Numbered from the stretch's first letter, positions 53,399 through 63,263 are shown. The stretch is DNA of 64,000 bases from Paenibacillus mellifer (GCF_023195895.1 NZ_JALPRK010000012.1:62001-126000); one strand, 5' to 3'. Notes: generated from the letters alone by a model not told the origin. Program-made: numbers and translations.

Positions 53399-54505
53399 AT
53401 GATGAAAGTAGCGATTATGGGAGCGGGATTATCCGGCTTGGCCTGCGCGATTACACTGGAACGAAACGGCATCGAGCCGGTCATCTTTGAGAAACGGAGC
53501 CGAGTCGGCGACCGGTTTGTGAATGCGGAGGCGCTTCTTTCTATTTTTTCGCGGCCGGGTCAGGATGTGATCGCTAAGTTTTCCGAGGAATATGGACTTT
53601 ATCTTCACCCGACTGCGAGCATTGAGCAGATGACGATCCACTCCCAGCGGGAGAAGGCCGTTCTGAAGGGGCCGTTAGGTTTCCTCAATATCCGCGGGAG
53701 AGAAGAAGATTCGTTCGAAGCCCAGCTCAGCCGGCAAGTGAAATCGCCCATCCGTTTTCATTCGGAAGAAACCTATGAACAGCTGCTGGCAGACTATACC
53801 CATGTGGTCATGGCAACGGGGGATGGAGACTATGCGAAGAAAACCCACAACTTCCGAGAAGATCTCACCGTATCGTTGAAAGGGGCAACCGTTGAGGGAC
53901 GCTTCGACCGCTATGCGGTGAAGGTTTGGATGGATTACGACCTAGCGCCAAAAGGGTATGGTTATCTCCTTCCCTTTTCCGAGACTGAAGCGAATGTGGT
54001 GATCGGCATCCCTGATATCCCTGAAAACCGGGGAGTGGAGCTTGAGAAGCTCTGGGAGCCTTACTACCAAAAGGTTCGAACCGAGCTGGGCCAGGAGCTT
54101 CCAGTGACCGACGAATTTCAAATCACGCATTACCCGATGGGGATGTGCAACAGGGCTCGGATCGGCAACACCTTCTATGTAGGAAATTGCTTTGGCAGCT
54201 TGATGCCATTTCTGGGATTTGGACAATATGTGGCGCTGCTGACCGGAGTGTTCGCGGCATATGATCTATGCGGACTCGGCAATTACGAGGAACTGACGGC
54301 GCCTTTTCGCCAAAGTTACGAGCATTCGCTGGTCCTGCGCCGGGCGATGGAGCAGCTCGACAATGCCGATTTGGATCGGATTGTCCGGGTGCTGGATGGA
54401 CCTCTGGGGAACAAGCTGTATTTTGCCAAACGAATCAATCCCTTGAAAGTAGCCAGTTATTTGATGCGTCCTTATGTGAAAATTAAACAAGGAGTAACCT
54501 CCTGA
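53399..54505 (+). CDS. FAD-dependent oxidoreductase (geranylgeranyl reductase-like)
   Basis: About 368 residues. The N-terminus is a Rossmann FAD site, KVAIMGAGLSGLACAITLE, and GNCFGSLMPFLGFGQ (about residues 260-275) is the second FAD-binding region of the p-hydroxybenzoate hydroxylase/geranylgeranyl reductase superfamily. VVMATGDGD (about 137-145) is the third conserved nucleotide contact. The substrate is unknown. The start could be ATG 53399 or 53402; GGGTG lies about 6 bases upstream. The HNH gene follows after 21 bases, so the two may be co-transcribed. Confidence 0.8.
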   Translation: MMKVAIMGAGLSGLACAITLERNGIEPVIFEKRSRVGDRFVNAEALLSIFSRPGQDVIAKFSEEYGLYLHPTASIEQMTIHSQREKAVLKGPLGFLNIRGREEDSFEAQLSRQVKSPIRFHSEETYEQLLADYTHVVMATGDGDYAKKTHNFREDLTVSLKGATVEGRFDRYAVKVWMDYDLAPKGYGYLLPFSETEANVVIGIPDIPENRGVELEKLWEPYYQKVRTELGQELPVTDEFQITHYPMGMCNRARIGNTFYVGNCFGSLMPFLGFGQYVALLTGVFAAYDLCGLGNYEELTAPFRQSYEHSLVLRRAMEQLDNADLDRIVRVLDGPLGNKLYFAKRINPLKVASYLMRPYVKIKQGVTS

Positions 54506-54526
54506 TTGGAGCCTGGGAGGGATCAC

Positions 54527-54961
54527 GTGATCACCGTACTGAATCTGGATGGCCGGCAGTTAACCCCGTGCACGCTGGATCGCGCCTGGCGGGAGGTGAA
54601 CCGGGAACGGGCTGTCTGGCTGGACGAGCAGACCATCCAATTGCTCTACAACCCGTTCTTGTTTCGGGAGTATCGGAAGATTGCCTTGAGACGAGATGAT
54701 TACACCTGCTTATGGTGCGGTGCCCCCGCAACGACGGTAGATCATCTCATTCCCTCAAGCAAAGGCGGCTCGGATTTACCCCATAACCTAATTGCCTCGT
54801 GCAGCGAATGTAACTCAAGACGTGGAAACCGTTCGGCGTTTAGTTATCTGAAGGAAAATAAGCAGGCGGTTCCCCATCCATTTAAACTCCGATACCGCAT
54901 CATTAGAGCGACGATGGGTCTGTTCCTTCCGTTCAAACGGAAACGAAGGCTTGAAACGTAA
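54527..54961 (+). CDS. HNH endonuclease
   Basis: 144 residues. The HNH domain is complete: CLWCG (C61, C64), VDHLIPSSKGG (H73), LPHNLIASCSECNSRRGN (H86, N87, C92, C95, N96). The two CxxC pairs bind a structural zinc. The N-terminus (about 1-50) is like other small Bacillota HNH proteins of unknown role. GTG at 54527 is chosen for its GGGAGGG 5 bases upstream; a TTG at 54506 would extend the protein by seven residues. It is not near phage genes, so a house-keeping or mobile origin cannot be decided. Confidence 0.88.
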   Translation: MITVLNLDGRQLTPCTLDRAWREVNRERAVWLDEQTIQLLYNPFLFREYRKIALRRDDYTCLWCGAPATTVDHLIPSSKGGSDLPHNLIASCSECNSRRGNRSAFSYLKENKQAVPHPFKLRYRIIRATMGLFLPFKRKRRLET

Positions 54962-54963
54962 GG

Positions 54964-55003
54964 AAAAAGGCTTCAGACCGCCTTCCCGGTCCGAAGCCTT
55001 TTA
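54964..55003. terminator. Bidirectional terminator between HNH and YbjN-like genes
   Basis: AAAAGGCTTCAGACCG (54965-54980) pairs with CGGTCCGAAGCCTTTT (54987-55002), one mismatch, six-base loop; it serves both convergent genes. Confidence 0.92.
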
Positions 55004-55006
55004 GGT

Positions 55007-55417
55007 TTATGACCACTGCAATTTCATGAACTTCGGATACGTATCCGTCGCGCAATCCAATAACATGACCAGAATATCAAACAGGTCCTGCGCATCAGTT
55101 GGGAAGTGTTTGCTTAACGAGTAGGATAGATCAACACGTCCCTCGCTTAAGGTGAATTTCGAGTAGCGATACGTCATGTTCAATTCGTTAATGAGCTGGA
55201 GGGCCGCTTCTTTCTTCAACGGATTCTGAATGTTGGCGATATCATAAATCCGGAAGTCGATGCTGGATTCGTTAAAAGCGACAATCAATAACACACTCCC
55301 GCCATTCTCGATCGCTTCCCGTCTCCGAAAGAAGACAAATCCATCCTCTTCGTGGATTTCTTCCATAGAGATATTTTTTCTTTGCAGGAATTGCTTAAAA
55401 TCACTCGAAGTAATCAT
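55007..55417 (-). CDS. YbjN-like domain protein
   Basis: 136 residues. The pattern of strands and helices (FVFFRRREAIENGGSVLLIV, NESSIDFRIYDIANI, LINELNMTYRYSKFTL, DILVMLLDCATDTYPKFMKLQW in short) resembles the YbjN fold of putative sensory-transduction regulators. No catalytic motif is seen, and it is soluble. GAGAGG lies about 15 bases before the ATG, a weak distance. Divergent from ahpC with 253 bases between the starts; any functional link is not shown. Confidence 0.65.
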   Translation of the reverse strand: MITSSDFKQFLQRKNISMEEIHEEDGFVFFRRREAIENGGSVLLIVAFNESSIDFRIYDIANIQNPLKKEAALQLINELNMTYRYSKFTLSEGRVDLSYSLSKHFPTDAQDLFDILVMLLDCATDTYPKFMKLQWS

Positions 55418-55594
55418 TAGACCCTATCAATCCTCTCTAGTAAGCTGTGCAACCAAGATGCATTTAATCATATTCGACAAAAATCGATAAATTTCCTTCT
55501 TTGCAAGCCGAATGTCTAATTTGTGAAACTCCTGCCCTAACGGTTATATTCCAGCATCCCGGGTATATTAATTATGAAGACTTGGTGAAGTAGA

Positions 55595-55630
55595 TTGACG
55601 TTGAGAATGGTTCGCATATAATAATTAATA
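55595..55630 (+). promoter_or_regulatory. ahpCF promoter with overlapping PerR-box-like sequence
   Basis: TTGACG (55595-55600), 16-base spacer, perfect TATAAT (55617-55622). ATATAATAATTAATA (55616-55630) matches the PerR box TTATAATNATTATAA at 12 of 14 fixed positions and covers the -10 box, where PerR would block transcription until peroxide is sensed. Confidence 0.65.
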
Positions 55631-55670
55631 TAAATAACTGCTGAAACCAAAACAAAGGAGAGTTCAAATC

Positions 55671-56234
55671 ATGTCATTGATTGGAAAAGAAGTATTGCCT
55701 TTTAAAGCTCAAGCTTATCACAACGGGAAATTTATCGACGTCTCCGACGCCGACTTCAAAGGAAAATGGAGCGTTGTATGCTTCTATCCAGCTGACTTCA
55801 CATTCGTATGCCCTACGGAGCTGGAAGACTTGCAGGATCAATATGCTACTTTGAAAGAGCTTGGCGTTGAGGTCTATTCCGTATCGACCGACTCCCACTT
55901 CGTGCACAAAGCTTGGCACGACAGCTCTGAAGCGATCGGCAAGGTTACTTACATTATGATCGGCGACCCATCCCACACGATCTCCCGTAACTTCGATGTT
56001 CTGATCGAAGAAGAAGGTGTAGCTGACCGTGGTACCTTCATCATCGACCCGAACGGCGTGATCCAGGCCATCGAAATCACCGCTGGCGGAATTGGACGCG
56101 ATGCAAGCACATTGATCGACAAAATCAAAGCAGCTCAATACGTTCATAACCATCCAGGCGAAGTTTGCCCGGCGAAATGGAAAGAAGGAGCCGCTACCTT
56201 GAAACCAAGCCTTGATTTGGTTGGCAAGATCTAA
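55671..56234 (+). CDS. ahpC: Alkyl hydroperoxide reductase subunit C (typical 2-Cys peroxiredoxin)
   Basis: 187 residues, the usual AhpC length. Peroxidatic C47 in DFTFVCPTE and resolving C166 in GEVCPAKW. It reduces hydrogen peroxide and organic hydroperoxides and is recycled by AhpF, encoded 12 bases downstream. AAAGGAG lies 10 bases before the ATG. The promoter carries a PerR-box-like site. Confidence 0.97.
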   Translation: MSLIGKEVLPFKAQAYHNGKFIDVSDADFKGKWSVVCFYPADFTFVCPTELEDLQDQYATLKELGVEVYSVSTDSHFVHKAWHDSSEAIGKVTYIMIGDPSHTISRNFDVLIEEEGVADRGTFIIDPNGVIQAIEITAGGIGRDASTLIDKIKAAQYVHNHPGEVCPAKWKEGAATLKPSLDLVGKI

Positions 56235-56246
56235 GGAGAGAGAAAT

Positions 56247-57776
56247 ATGAAACTGGATGCAGACATTAAACAACAATTAGAGCAATACCTTCAACTTCTG
56301 GAAGGGGATGTTCTGCTGAAAGTCAGTGCCGGAACCGACTCGGTTTCGAACGATATGCTGGACCTCGTGAACGAGTTGTCCAGCATGTCGAATAAAATTA
56401 CCGTCAAGCAAACGACTTTACCCAGAACCCCAAGCTTTAGCGTGAATCGCGTTGGGGAAGAGACCGGCATCACCTTTGCCGGTGTTCCACTGGGCCATGA
56501 GTTTACTTCCCTGGTACTGGCTTTGTTGCAAGTCAGCGGAAGACCTCCGAAGGTTGAACAGCACATCATAGATCAAATTAAGGGGGTTCGAGGCGAATAC
56601 CGCTTCGAAACCTATGTCAGCTTGACTTGTCATAACTGCCCGGACGTCGTTCAGGCGTTGAACCTGATGAGCGTACTGAATCCAGGCATTTCCCACACGA
56701 TGATCGACGGCGCGGCTTTCAAGGATGAAGTTGATAGCAAAGAGATCATGGCGGTGCCGACCGTATTTCTGAACGGGGAGCTGTTCGGTAACGGCCGGAT
56801 GTCTGTCGAGGATATTCTGGGGAAACTGGGCTCGTCGGACACGACGGCATTTGAAGGCAAAGAGCCTTACGACGTTCTCGTTGTAGGGGGCGGACCTGCC
56901 GGCGCCAGTGCGGCGATTTATGCAGCACGCAAAGGCATCCGTACCGGGATCGTTGCTGAACGCTTCGGCGGACAAGTGAACGACACCCTTGGCATTGAGA
57001 ACTTAATCGGCGTGAAGTATACGGAAGGGCCTAAGCTTGCGGCCAATCTGGAAGAACACGCGAAGGAATACAATATCGACATCATGATGTCGCAGCGGGC
57101 GAAGGGCCTTCAGAAGAAGGACCTGATCGAAGTGGAGCTGGAGAACGGTGCGGTGCTGAAGAGCAAAACGGTTATCCTGTCCACCGGGGCACGCTGGCGC
57201 AACATGAATGTACCGGGCGAAGCGGAATTTAAGAATAAGGGCGTGGCGTATTGCCCGCACTGTGATGGTCCGTTGTTCGCAGGGAAACGTGTCGCTGTCG
57301 TCGGCGGAGGCAACTCCGGCGTTGAGGCAGCCATCGACCTGGCGGGCGTGGCATCGCATGTGACCGTACTTGAATTCATGCCTGAACTGAAAGCCGACTC
57401 CGTCTTGCAGGATCGTCTGAACAGCTTGCCGAACACCACCGTAATCAAGAACGCGCAAGTGAAGGAAGTTACGGGGGACAGCAAGGTGAACGGAGTGACC
57501 TACATCGAGCGGGAAAGCGGCGAAGAGAAGCATCTCGAGCTGGAAGGCGTATTCGTTCAAATCGGACTTGTGCCGAATACGGAATGGCTGGAAGGCACGC
57601 TGGAACGTACCCGGGTGGGCGAGATTATCGTCGACAACCGTGGGGCAACAACCCTTCCAGGCGTATTTGCGGCCGGCGATTGCACGAACTCGGCTTACAA
57701 GCAAATCATTATTTCGATGGGTTCAGGCGCGACAGCGGCCTTGGGCGCCTTCGATTACATGATCCGCAATCAATAA
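56247..57776 (+). CDS. ahpF: Alkyl hydroperoxide reductase subunit F
   Basis: 509 residues. An N-terminal tandem thioredoxin-like domain with CHNC (C128, C131) is joined to a thioredoxin-reductase-like flavoprotein: FAD site [10 protein letters not shown] (about 213), redox CPHC (C336, C339) and NADH site [10 protein letters not shown] (about 353). Electrons flow from NADH through FAD and both disulfides to AhpC. AGGAGAG lies 7 bases before the ATG, and a terminator follows. Confidence 0.97.
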   Translation: MKLDADIKQQLEQYLQLLEGDVLLKVSAGTDSVSNDMLDLVNELSSMSNKITVKQTTLPRTPSFSVNRVGEETGITFAGVPLGHEFTSLVLALLQVSGRPPKVEQHIIDQIKGVRGEYRFETYVSLTCHNCPDVVQALNLMSVLNPGISHTMIDGAAFKDEVDSKEIMAVPTVFLNGELFGNGRMSVEDILGKLGSSDTTAFEGKEPYDVLVVGGGPAGASAAIYAARKGIRTGIVAERFGGQVNDTLGIENLIGVKYTEGPKLAANLEEHAKEYNIDIMMSQRAKGLQKKDLIEVELENGAVLKSKTVILSTGARWRNMNVPGEAEFKNKGVAYCPHCDGPLFAGKRVAVVGGGNSGVEAAIDLAGVASHVTVLEFMPELKADSVLQDRLNSLPNTTVIKNAQVKEVTGDSKVNGVTYIERESGEEKHLELEGVFVQIGLVPNTEWLEGTLERTRVGEIIVDNRGATTLPGVFAAGDCTNSAYKQIIISMGSGATAALGAFDYMIRNQ

Positions 57777-57795
57777 TCTACTAGGTATGATATCA

Positions 57796-57823
57796 AGCCC
57801 GCTCATTGAGCGGGCTATTTTTG
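57796..57823 (+). terminator. Terminator of ahpCF
   Basis: AGCCCGCTCA (57796-57805) / TGAGCGGGCT (57807-57816) followed by ATTTTTGTG. Confidence 0.9.
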
Positions 57824-57872
57824 TGTATAAATCTAAAGTTTGTTGACTATAGTATCAAGTTTATAGTCTGGA

Positions 57873-57886
57873 TGTAAGCGCTGTAT
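57873..57886 (+). promoter_or_regulatory. Weak cre-like site upstream of the second sugar importer
   Basis: TGTAAGCGCTGTAT matches the cre consensus at 11 of 14 positions, 59 bases before the first permease gene. It shares the core AAGCGCT with the site at 57963. Confidence 0.35.
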
Positions 57887-57944
57887 TCCCGATAAAATGA
57901 GATTATACAGAGCAGTACACGCTGAGGGAAAGAGGTGACGGAAC

Positions 57945-58889
57945 ATGAAGTCGAAGGAAAACAGAAAGCGCTTACACACACGTTGGCGCAAACAAGACAC
58001 GGAGCTGACGTTATTGGCTTTGCCAACAACCCTTTGGTACATTCTGTTCAGTTTCCTGCCGATGTTCGGCATCATTATCGCCTTTAAGAACTTCAAAATA
58101 ACCGGTGGGTTTCTGAGTAATGTATTCAACAGTCCCTGGGCAGGCCTTAAGAACTTTGAGTTCCTCTTCAAGTCGAACGATGCCTGGATCATTATTCGGA
58201 ACACCATCGGGTACAACCTGATCTTTATCGTCCTTGGGATTGTGATCCCCGTGGCTTTAGCCTTGATGATCGGGATGCTCCACAACCGCCGGGCCGGGAA
58301 AGCCTATCAAACGATGATGTTCCTGCCCTATTTCCTCTCCTGGGTTGTAGTCTCCGCAGTGGGTTGGGCGTTCTTAAGCTTCGATAAGGGGATTCTCAAT
58401 CAAATGTTGGTGAATTGGGGAAATGAGCCGGTCAACTGGTACATGGAACCGAAATATTGGCCTTACTTCTTGATCTTCATGAATATCTGGAAGGGGCTAG
58501 GTTATGGAATGGTCGTCTATCTGGCGACGATCGCCGGGATCGATAAGACCTACTATGAAGCGGCCGTGATCGATGGCGCTACGCTCTGGCAGCAAACCCG
58601 GTTTATCACGTTGCCGCTGATGAAACTGGTTATCGTGATGATGTTTATCTTGGCGGTGGGACGAATATTCTACACGGACTTCGGGTTATTCTTCCAGGTG
58701 CCGAGGGACTCCAATTCCCTGTTTAATGTGGCCACGACGATTGACGTATTGGTTTACAAGCAGTTGAAAACGGCGACGGTGGGCATGGCTTCGGCAGCTG
58801 CCTTCGTGCAATCGGTTCTCGGCTGTCTGATGATTCTAGCGGCGAACTGGACGGTTCGCAAAATCGATCCGGATAGCGCGATGATCTAA
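57945..58889 (+). CDS. Oligosaccharide ABC transporter permease, LplB type
   Basis: 314 residues with six membrane segments. LALPTTLWYILFSFLPMFGIIIAFKNF in short LWYILFSFLPMFGII is the typical start of LplB/YteP-type permeases, and the EAA loop reads YYEAAVIDGATLWQQTRFIT. In Paenibacillus such transporters import aldouronates or other plant-wall oligosaccharides. AAAGAGGTG lies 7 bases before the ATG. First gene of a permease-permease-binding-protein operon; no ATPase gene is present. Confidence 0.92.
   Translation: MKSKENRKRLHTRWRKQDTELTLLALPTTLWYILFSFLPMFGIIIAFKNFKITGGFLSNVFNSPWAGLKNFEFLFKSNDAWIIIRNTIGYNLIFIVLGIVIPVALALMIGMLHNRRAGKAYQTMMFLPYFLSWVVVSAVGWAFLSFDKGILNQMLVNWGNEPVNWYMEPKYWPYFLIFMNIWKGLGYGMVVYLATIAGIDKTYYEAAVIDGATLWQQTRFITLPLMKLVIVMMFILAVGRIFYTDFGLFFQVPRDSNSLFNVATTIDVLVYKQLKTATVGMASAAAFVQSVLGCLMILAANWTVRKIDPDSAMI
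57963..57976 (+). promoter_or_regulatory. cre-like site within the first codons of the permease gene
   Basis: AGAAAGCGCTTACA matches the cre consensus at 13 of 14 positions and lies at codons 7-11 of the gene. CcpA sites inside the start of a gene can act as roadblocks to transcription. Confidence 0.5.
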
Positions 58890-58901
58890 GGAGGTGCGTT
58901 T

Positions 58902-59831
58902 ATGGCAACAAGAACAGTTTACGAGAGCGGCCTGGATCGCTTTAATCGTCCAAGTAAAGGGGTGAATATACTCCTCCATCTCCTCTTCTTCTTCCTTGCG
59001 GTGATTTGTGTCCTGCCCATGCTCGTGGTCTTGTCCGTCTCGCTGTCCAGTGAAGACTCGATTCGGGAGAACGGTTATCACTTGATCCCAACGGCCTTCT
59101 CAGGGGATGCCTACGGGTATATCGCGAAGCAGGGAACGATGATCTTGCAGGCATTGGGGATCTCCGTCTTTGTCACGATCGTTGGAACCGTGTTGGGGAT
59201 TCTGCTCACTACCTCGATGGGGTACGTTCTCTCTCGGCCGAACTATAAGTTGAAGGGGTTCCTGACGTGGGTCGTATTTATTCCAATGGTGTTCAACGGC
59301 GGGTTGGTCTCGAGCTACTACATCAATGCGAATTTGCTCGGGTTGAAAGATACCGTTTGGTCGCTGATTCTGCCGCTGGCGGTCTCCTCCTTTAACGTCA
59401 TTATTTGTAAGACCTTCTTTAAAAGCACGATTCCGGACGGATTAATCGAATCCGCGGAAATCGATGGAGCAGGCCAGTTACGCATTTTCTTCTCCATCAT
59501 TTTACCGATCTCCTTACCGGTCATCGCAACGATAGGTTTGTTCCTATGTTTTGGTTACTGGAATGACTGGTTCCAATCAATGTTGTACATCAACAATCAG
59601 GACCTGTATTCGTTGCAGGCACTGTTGAATAACTTGATGAGCAATGTGGACGCGCTGGCAAGAAACGCTTCAAGTTTGGGGATTAGTTATGCCGAGCTGG
59701 TTGCTACGATGCCTAAAGAATCCGCTCGTATGGCGGTGGCCATCGTGATTGTGCTCCCGGTCGCTTTTGCGTATCCCTTCTTCCAGCGATACTTCATCTC
59801 CGGCTTGACTGTAGGCGCAGTCAAAGGATAA
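58902..59831 (+). CDS. Oligosaccharide ABC transporter permease, YtcP/LplC type
   Basis: 309 residues with six membrane segments. The start has VINILLHLLFF-like residues (GVNILLHLLFFFLAVICVLP), and the EAA loop is LIESAEIDGAGQLRIFFSII. The C-terminus ends with FISGLTVGAVKG, as in YtcP/LplC permeases. AAGGAGG lies 7 bases before the ATG; the gap to the first permease is 12 bases. It forms the channel with the LplB-type partner. Confidence 0.92.
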   Translation: MATRTVYESGLDRFNRPSKGVNILLHLLFFFLAVICVLPMLVVLSVSLSSEDSIRENGYHLIPTAFSGDAYGYIAKQGTMILQALGISVFVTIVGTVLGILLTTSMGYVLSRPNYKLKGFLTWVVFIPMVFNGGLVSSYYINANLLGLKDTVWSLILPLAVSSFNVIICKTFFKSTIPDGLIESAEIDGAGQLRIFFSIILPISLPVIATIGLFLCFGYWNDWFQSMLYINNQDLYSLQALLNNLMSNVDALARNASSLGISYAELVATMPKESARMAVAIVIVLPVAFAYPFFQRYFISGLTVGAVKG

Positions 59832-59895
59832 TCCGAAATAAACTGGGCTTGTCTCAGTTTATGTATATTAAGAACACAAAAGGGAGGAAATATCT

Positions 59896-61395
59896 ATGAA
59901 AAGGTCTTTGAAGCTCATCTCTACCCTCTGTATTATGATGCTTCTCATGTCCGTTCTTGCCGCATGCGGTTCGAAGTCGAACACTCCGTCGGCGAACAAC
60001 TCGCCAGACGCTTCGACGAACACTTCTACAGACACGCCGACAACTTCGGGGGAGATCCCGACATTGGTATGGTGGACGATCGGCGGCCAGGTTCCGGATA
60101 ACTTCGAGAAGGCCATCGAAGCCATGAACGAATACACAGCCGAGAAAATCGGCGTGAAGATCGACATCAAGGTGGCAAGCTGGGGCGATTGGGATACGAA
60201 AATTAACACAATCGTAAACACGGGTGAACCTTTCGATATTCTCTTCACCAATGTCTCCAAATACAATCAGCAAGTGACTATCGGGGCGCTCGCGGACATC
60301 ACCGATTTGGTGCAAAGCGAGACGCCGGAACTGTACAAGTTCATTCCGGAGAAAGTATGGGATGGAACGAGAATCGGCGGTAAACTTTATTCTGTGCCAA
60401 CCTATAAGGACTCCTCGCTGACCCAATATTGGGTATTCGACCATAAGTATGTAGAGAAATACGGCATTGATTTGAACAACATCAAAACCCTGAAGGATCT
60501 GGATAAACCGTTCCACGACATGAAAGCCGGAGAGGGCAAGAGCTTCTATCCATTGCCGATGACGCAAGGCGACGGATTTAACGGATTCTTTAACCGGTAT
60601 GACGATCTTGCGTTGGGATTCCCTCCGATTGGCGTGTCGGTGGATGACGCCTCCCGCAAGGTGGTATCCGTTCTGGAACAACAGGATGTCATGGACGAAC
60701 TGAAGATTTTGCACCAATGGTATAAGGATGGCATTATCAATCCAGATGCTCCAACCAAGCCGGAAGCGGACAAAGGCCGCGCGTTCTTCAGTGCTCAAGG
60801 CTTCCCAGGGGCGGATATTACTTGGCAAATCAACGAGGGCGTCGAGAAGTACGACATGACGCAGGTTTACGGACCGCTCTACACAACGGCAACGATTCAA
60901 GGTTCCCTCAACGGAATTTCGGCCAATTCCAAGTATAAGAAGGAAGCTTTGAAGTACCTGGAACTGGTGAATACCGATCCGAAGCTTCGCAACATGTTGG
61001 CCTTTGGTGAAGAGGGCGTCGACTACGTGAAAGTGGACGGTGAGAAAGTCATTGAACGTATTTCCGATACTTGGCCGCTGGCTGGATATACGCAAGGGAC
61101 CTTCTTCAATATGGCGACAACCAAGGGTGCTCCGGAAGATCAATGGTTACAAGTTCAGAAGCTGAATGAACAAGCGACCGCTTCGTCCTTGCTCGGGTTC
61201 TCGCTCGACACGACGAATCTGACTACTGAAGTTGCGAACGTGAAAGCGACGTGGGATAAATACCGTTATGAATTGCTCACAGGCGCATCCGATCCGGAGA
61301 AGATGGTACCGCAGATTATCGGAGAACTGAAGAAGGCGGGAATGGATACGATCATGCAAGCTGCACAAGAGCAGATCGATGCCTTCTTTAAATAA
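59896..61395 (+). CDS. Oligosaccharide ABC transporter substrate-binding lipoprotein, LplA/YtcQ type
   Basis: 499 residues. A lipoprotein signal ends at LAAC (C23), then a Ser/Thr/Pro/Asn-rich linker. The mature protein is of the LplA/YtcQ family: PTLVWWTIGGQVPDNFEKA, EPFDILFTNVSKYN, LKYLELVNTDPKLRNMLAFG. These bind longer oligosaccharides. GGGAGG 9 bases before the ATG. It lies 64 bases after the second permease, and its terminator precedes the kinase gene. Confidence 0.93.
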   Translation: MKRSLKLISTLCIMMLLMSVLAACGSKSNTPSANNSPDASTNTSTDTPTTSGEIPTLVWWTIGGQVPDNFEKAIEAMNEYTAEKIGVKIDIKVASWGDWDTKINTIVNTGEPFDILFTNVSKYNQQVTIGALADITDLVQSETPELYKFIPEKVWDGTRIGGKLYSVPTYKDSSLTQYWVFDHKYVEKYGIDLNNIKTLKDLDKPFHDMKAGEGKSFYPLPMTQGDGFNGFFNRYDDLALGFPPIGVSVDDASRKVVSVLEQQDVMDELKILHQWYKDGIINPDAPTKPEADKGRAFFSAQGFPGADITWQINEGVEKYDMTQVYGPLYTTATIQGSLNGISANSKYKKEALKYLELVNTDPKLRNMLAFGEEGVDYVKVDGEKVIERISDTWPLAGYTQGTFFNMATTKGAPEDQWLQVQKLNEQATASSLLGFSLDTTNLTTEVANVKATWDKYRYELLTGASDPEKMVPQIIGELKKAGMDTIMQAAQEQIDAFFK

Positions 61396-61417
61396 GAGTT
61401 AAGGCTGCACTCGATTG

Positions 61418-61453
61418 GCCCGGACGGAAGGGAGATCTACCGTTCGGGCTTTT
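61418..61453 (+). terminator. Terminator of the second sugar importer
   Basis: GCCCGGACGG (61418-61427) / CCGTTCGGGC (61440-61449) with one G-U pair, then TTTT. Confidence 0.85.
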
Positions 61454-61528
61454 CAATATGATGGTATAATGAGGACAGAGGATGGCATTGAATCAGCGCC
61501 GTAGAACACAAGGCAAAGGAGGCGCCGA

Positions 61529-63256
61529 ATGGGGTCCTTTTGGCAGATAAAAATATACCGAAGTAAATTCATTGCCTATACGTTGTCTGTAGTGACCATC
61601 GGTTTGGCGCTGGGCATCATGACCTGTGCAGTTCTCATGTATCAGTGGATCGAAAGTGCTCGAGCTGAGGCGATCAGCACGTTTGCCCGAATCGAGAACG
61701 AGCTGCAGTATGATACCGATCGAATTGAAGCTTATATGCAGCGAATTTACTCGAATGATCGCCTGATGACGGATGTTCGCTTCTTTCTAGGCAACACCGC
61801 GGAAGGTTACCAGACGAGCAGGCTGCAGAATAGCCAATACAATGAACCGCTGGTCTCCTTTCCGGAAGATATGAGGGCTTTCTTACACAGCTCCATGAAG
61901 GGGGATCTGACCCAAGTCAGTCTGCATACCGAGTCCGACAGCAACGTGGTACGGTTTGATGACAACGGCAATCCCAGCTTCCTGTTTCGCGTTCCGAACA
62001 CGGATGAGATCTTTCGCGAGGCGATGGAGAAGGGGTTTGTGTATCGTAAGAAATTGTCCGATCCCAACCAGATCTCTCGCCAAATTGGGGAGTTCCGCTT
62101 CTTGATCGGCAGTGATCCGTTGTTCAAGAAATTGCAAGGCTATAAGCTAGACATCGCCGCGGCCGTCAGCGATTCGGGTGAAGTGTATATGATCTCCGGT
62201 ATGGACCATGGAACCAAGGAGATGGCGCTCAAAGCCACGGAGGAGAAGCGAAGCAGCGGATATTCCTCCTTGGGGGGGATGAAGAACGTGTTCTTCATGA
62301 CCTTTACCTCCACCAAGTTTGATTACCGATTTGTATTTTTCGTAGACTTGTCTCACCTGATGCGCCAAAAGGCGGGCATCCTGGTTACCGTCGTAGGTAT
62401 TGTTCTGTTGGCCATGATCAGCGTATTGCTGCTCATCGCCTACAATATGCGCGACGATGCGAGATTCCTGCGACACATCATCCATTCCATCAAACGTGTG
62501 AAGACGGCGGATTTTACATCGAGTTTCCCTGCTCCTTACCGGCGTAACGAATACGGCATGATTGCCCGCGAATTGGATGATATGGTGCATGAGCTGGATA
62601 AACATATTCGCACCGAATACTTGTTGAAATTGAAGCAGCAAGAAACTGAAATGAAAGCGCTTCAGCATCAGATCAATCCGCATTTTCTATACAATACCTT
62701 GGAGTCGATTCGCTCCACCGCTTTGCTTCACCGTGACGTTGACACGGCGGATGCCATTGCGACCTTAGGTTCGCTCTATCGCGATATCGTTCACAAAGAT
62801 AATATTATTTCGATCGGGGAAGAGCTGGAGCTCTTGCAGAAGTTTCTGAGCATCATGGAGCTGAAGTATCCGGGACGGTTCTATTATCAGATCAATGTGG
62901 AGGAGGCGCTAATGCAGCTCCAGACGGTTAAATTCTGGATGCAACCTCTGGCCGAGAACTTCTTCGTTCATGGATTCAATTCAAGCAGTGAGTTCAATTT
63001 ACTCGTCGTGAACGGTTGGGAAGAGGAAGGACGGTTCATCCTGGAATTTATGGATAACGGGAAATGTATACCTGAAGCGCGATTGGAAGAAGTGAGGCAA
63101 CAGTTGAGCTGTCGTGATGATACGCCTGTACGTAGTATTGGTCTGCGGAATGTGCATACCCGGCTGCATTTTTTCTATGGTGAGGCCTTAACAATGGATA
63201 TTGAGAATAATGAGGAAGCCGGAGTCAAGATTACCGTGAGGATCACAAAGGGGTGA
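61529..63256 (+). CDS. YesM-type sensor histidine kinase
   Basis: 575 residues. A membrane segment near residues 15-38, an extracellular domain (about 40-280), a second membrane segment (about 285-308), HAMP-like linker, His_kinase domain with H385 in QINPHFLYNTLES and an HATPase domain (AENFFVHGF, DNGKC, GLRNVHTRL). The Mg-binding and G1 motifs are somewhat altered (DNGKCIPEA). GGAGG lies 8 bases before the ATG, and a TATAAT lies at 61465-61470. The response regulator follows after 7 bases; together they probably control the importer just upstream. Confidence 0.92.
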   Translation: MGSFWQIKIYRSKFIAYTLSVVTIGLALGIMTCAVLMYQWIESARAEAISTFARIENELQYDTDRIEAYMQRIYSNDRLMTDVRFFLGNTAEGYQTSRLQNSQYNEPLVSFPEDMRAFLHSSMKGDLTQVSLHTESDSNVVRFDDNGNPSFLFRVPNTDEIFREAMEKGFVYRKKLSDPNQISRQIGEFRFLIGSDPLFKKLQGYKLDIAAAVSDSGEVYMISGMDHGTKEMALKATEEKRSSGYSSLGGMKNVFFMTFTSTKFDYRFVFFVDLSHLMRQKAGILVTVVGIVLLAMISVLLLIAYNMRDDARFLRHIIHSIKRVKTADFTSSFPAPYRRNEYGMIARELDDMVHELDKHIRTEYLLKLKQQETEMKALQHQINPHFLYNTLESIRSTALLHRDVDTADAIATLGSLYRDIVHKDNIISIGEELELLQKFLSIMELKYPGRFYYQINVEEALMQLQTVKFWMQPLAENFFVHGFNSSSEFNLLVVNGWEEEGRFILEFMDNGKCIPEARLEEVRQQLSCRDDTPVRSIGLRNVHTRLHFFYGEALTMDIENNEEAGVKITVRITKG

Positions 63257-63263
63257 CTTCAGC

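Noticed and set aside
59854-61143. Long minus-strand open frame (429 codons) opposite the LplA-type binding-protein gene
   Set aside because: It lies antisense to a clear lipoprotein gene, has no family motif and no ribosome binding site; it is a composition shadow.
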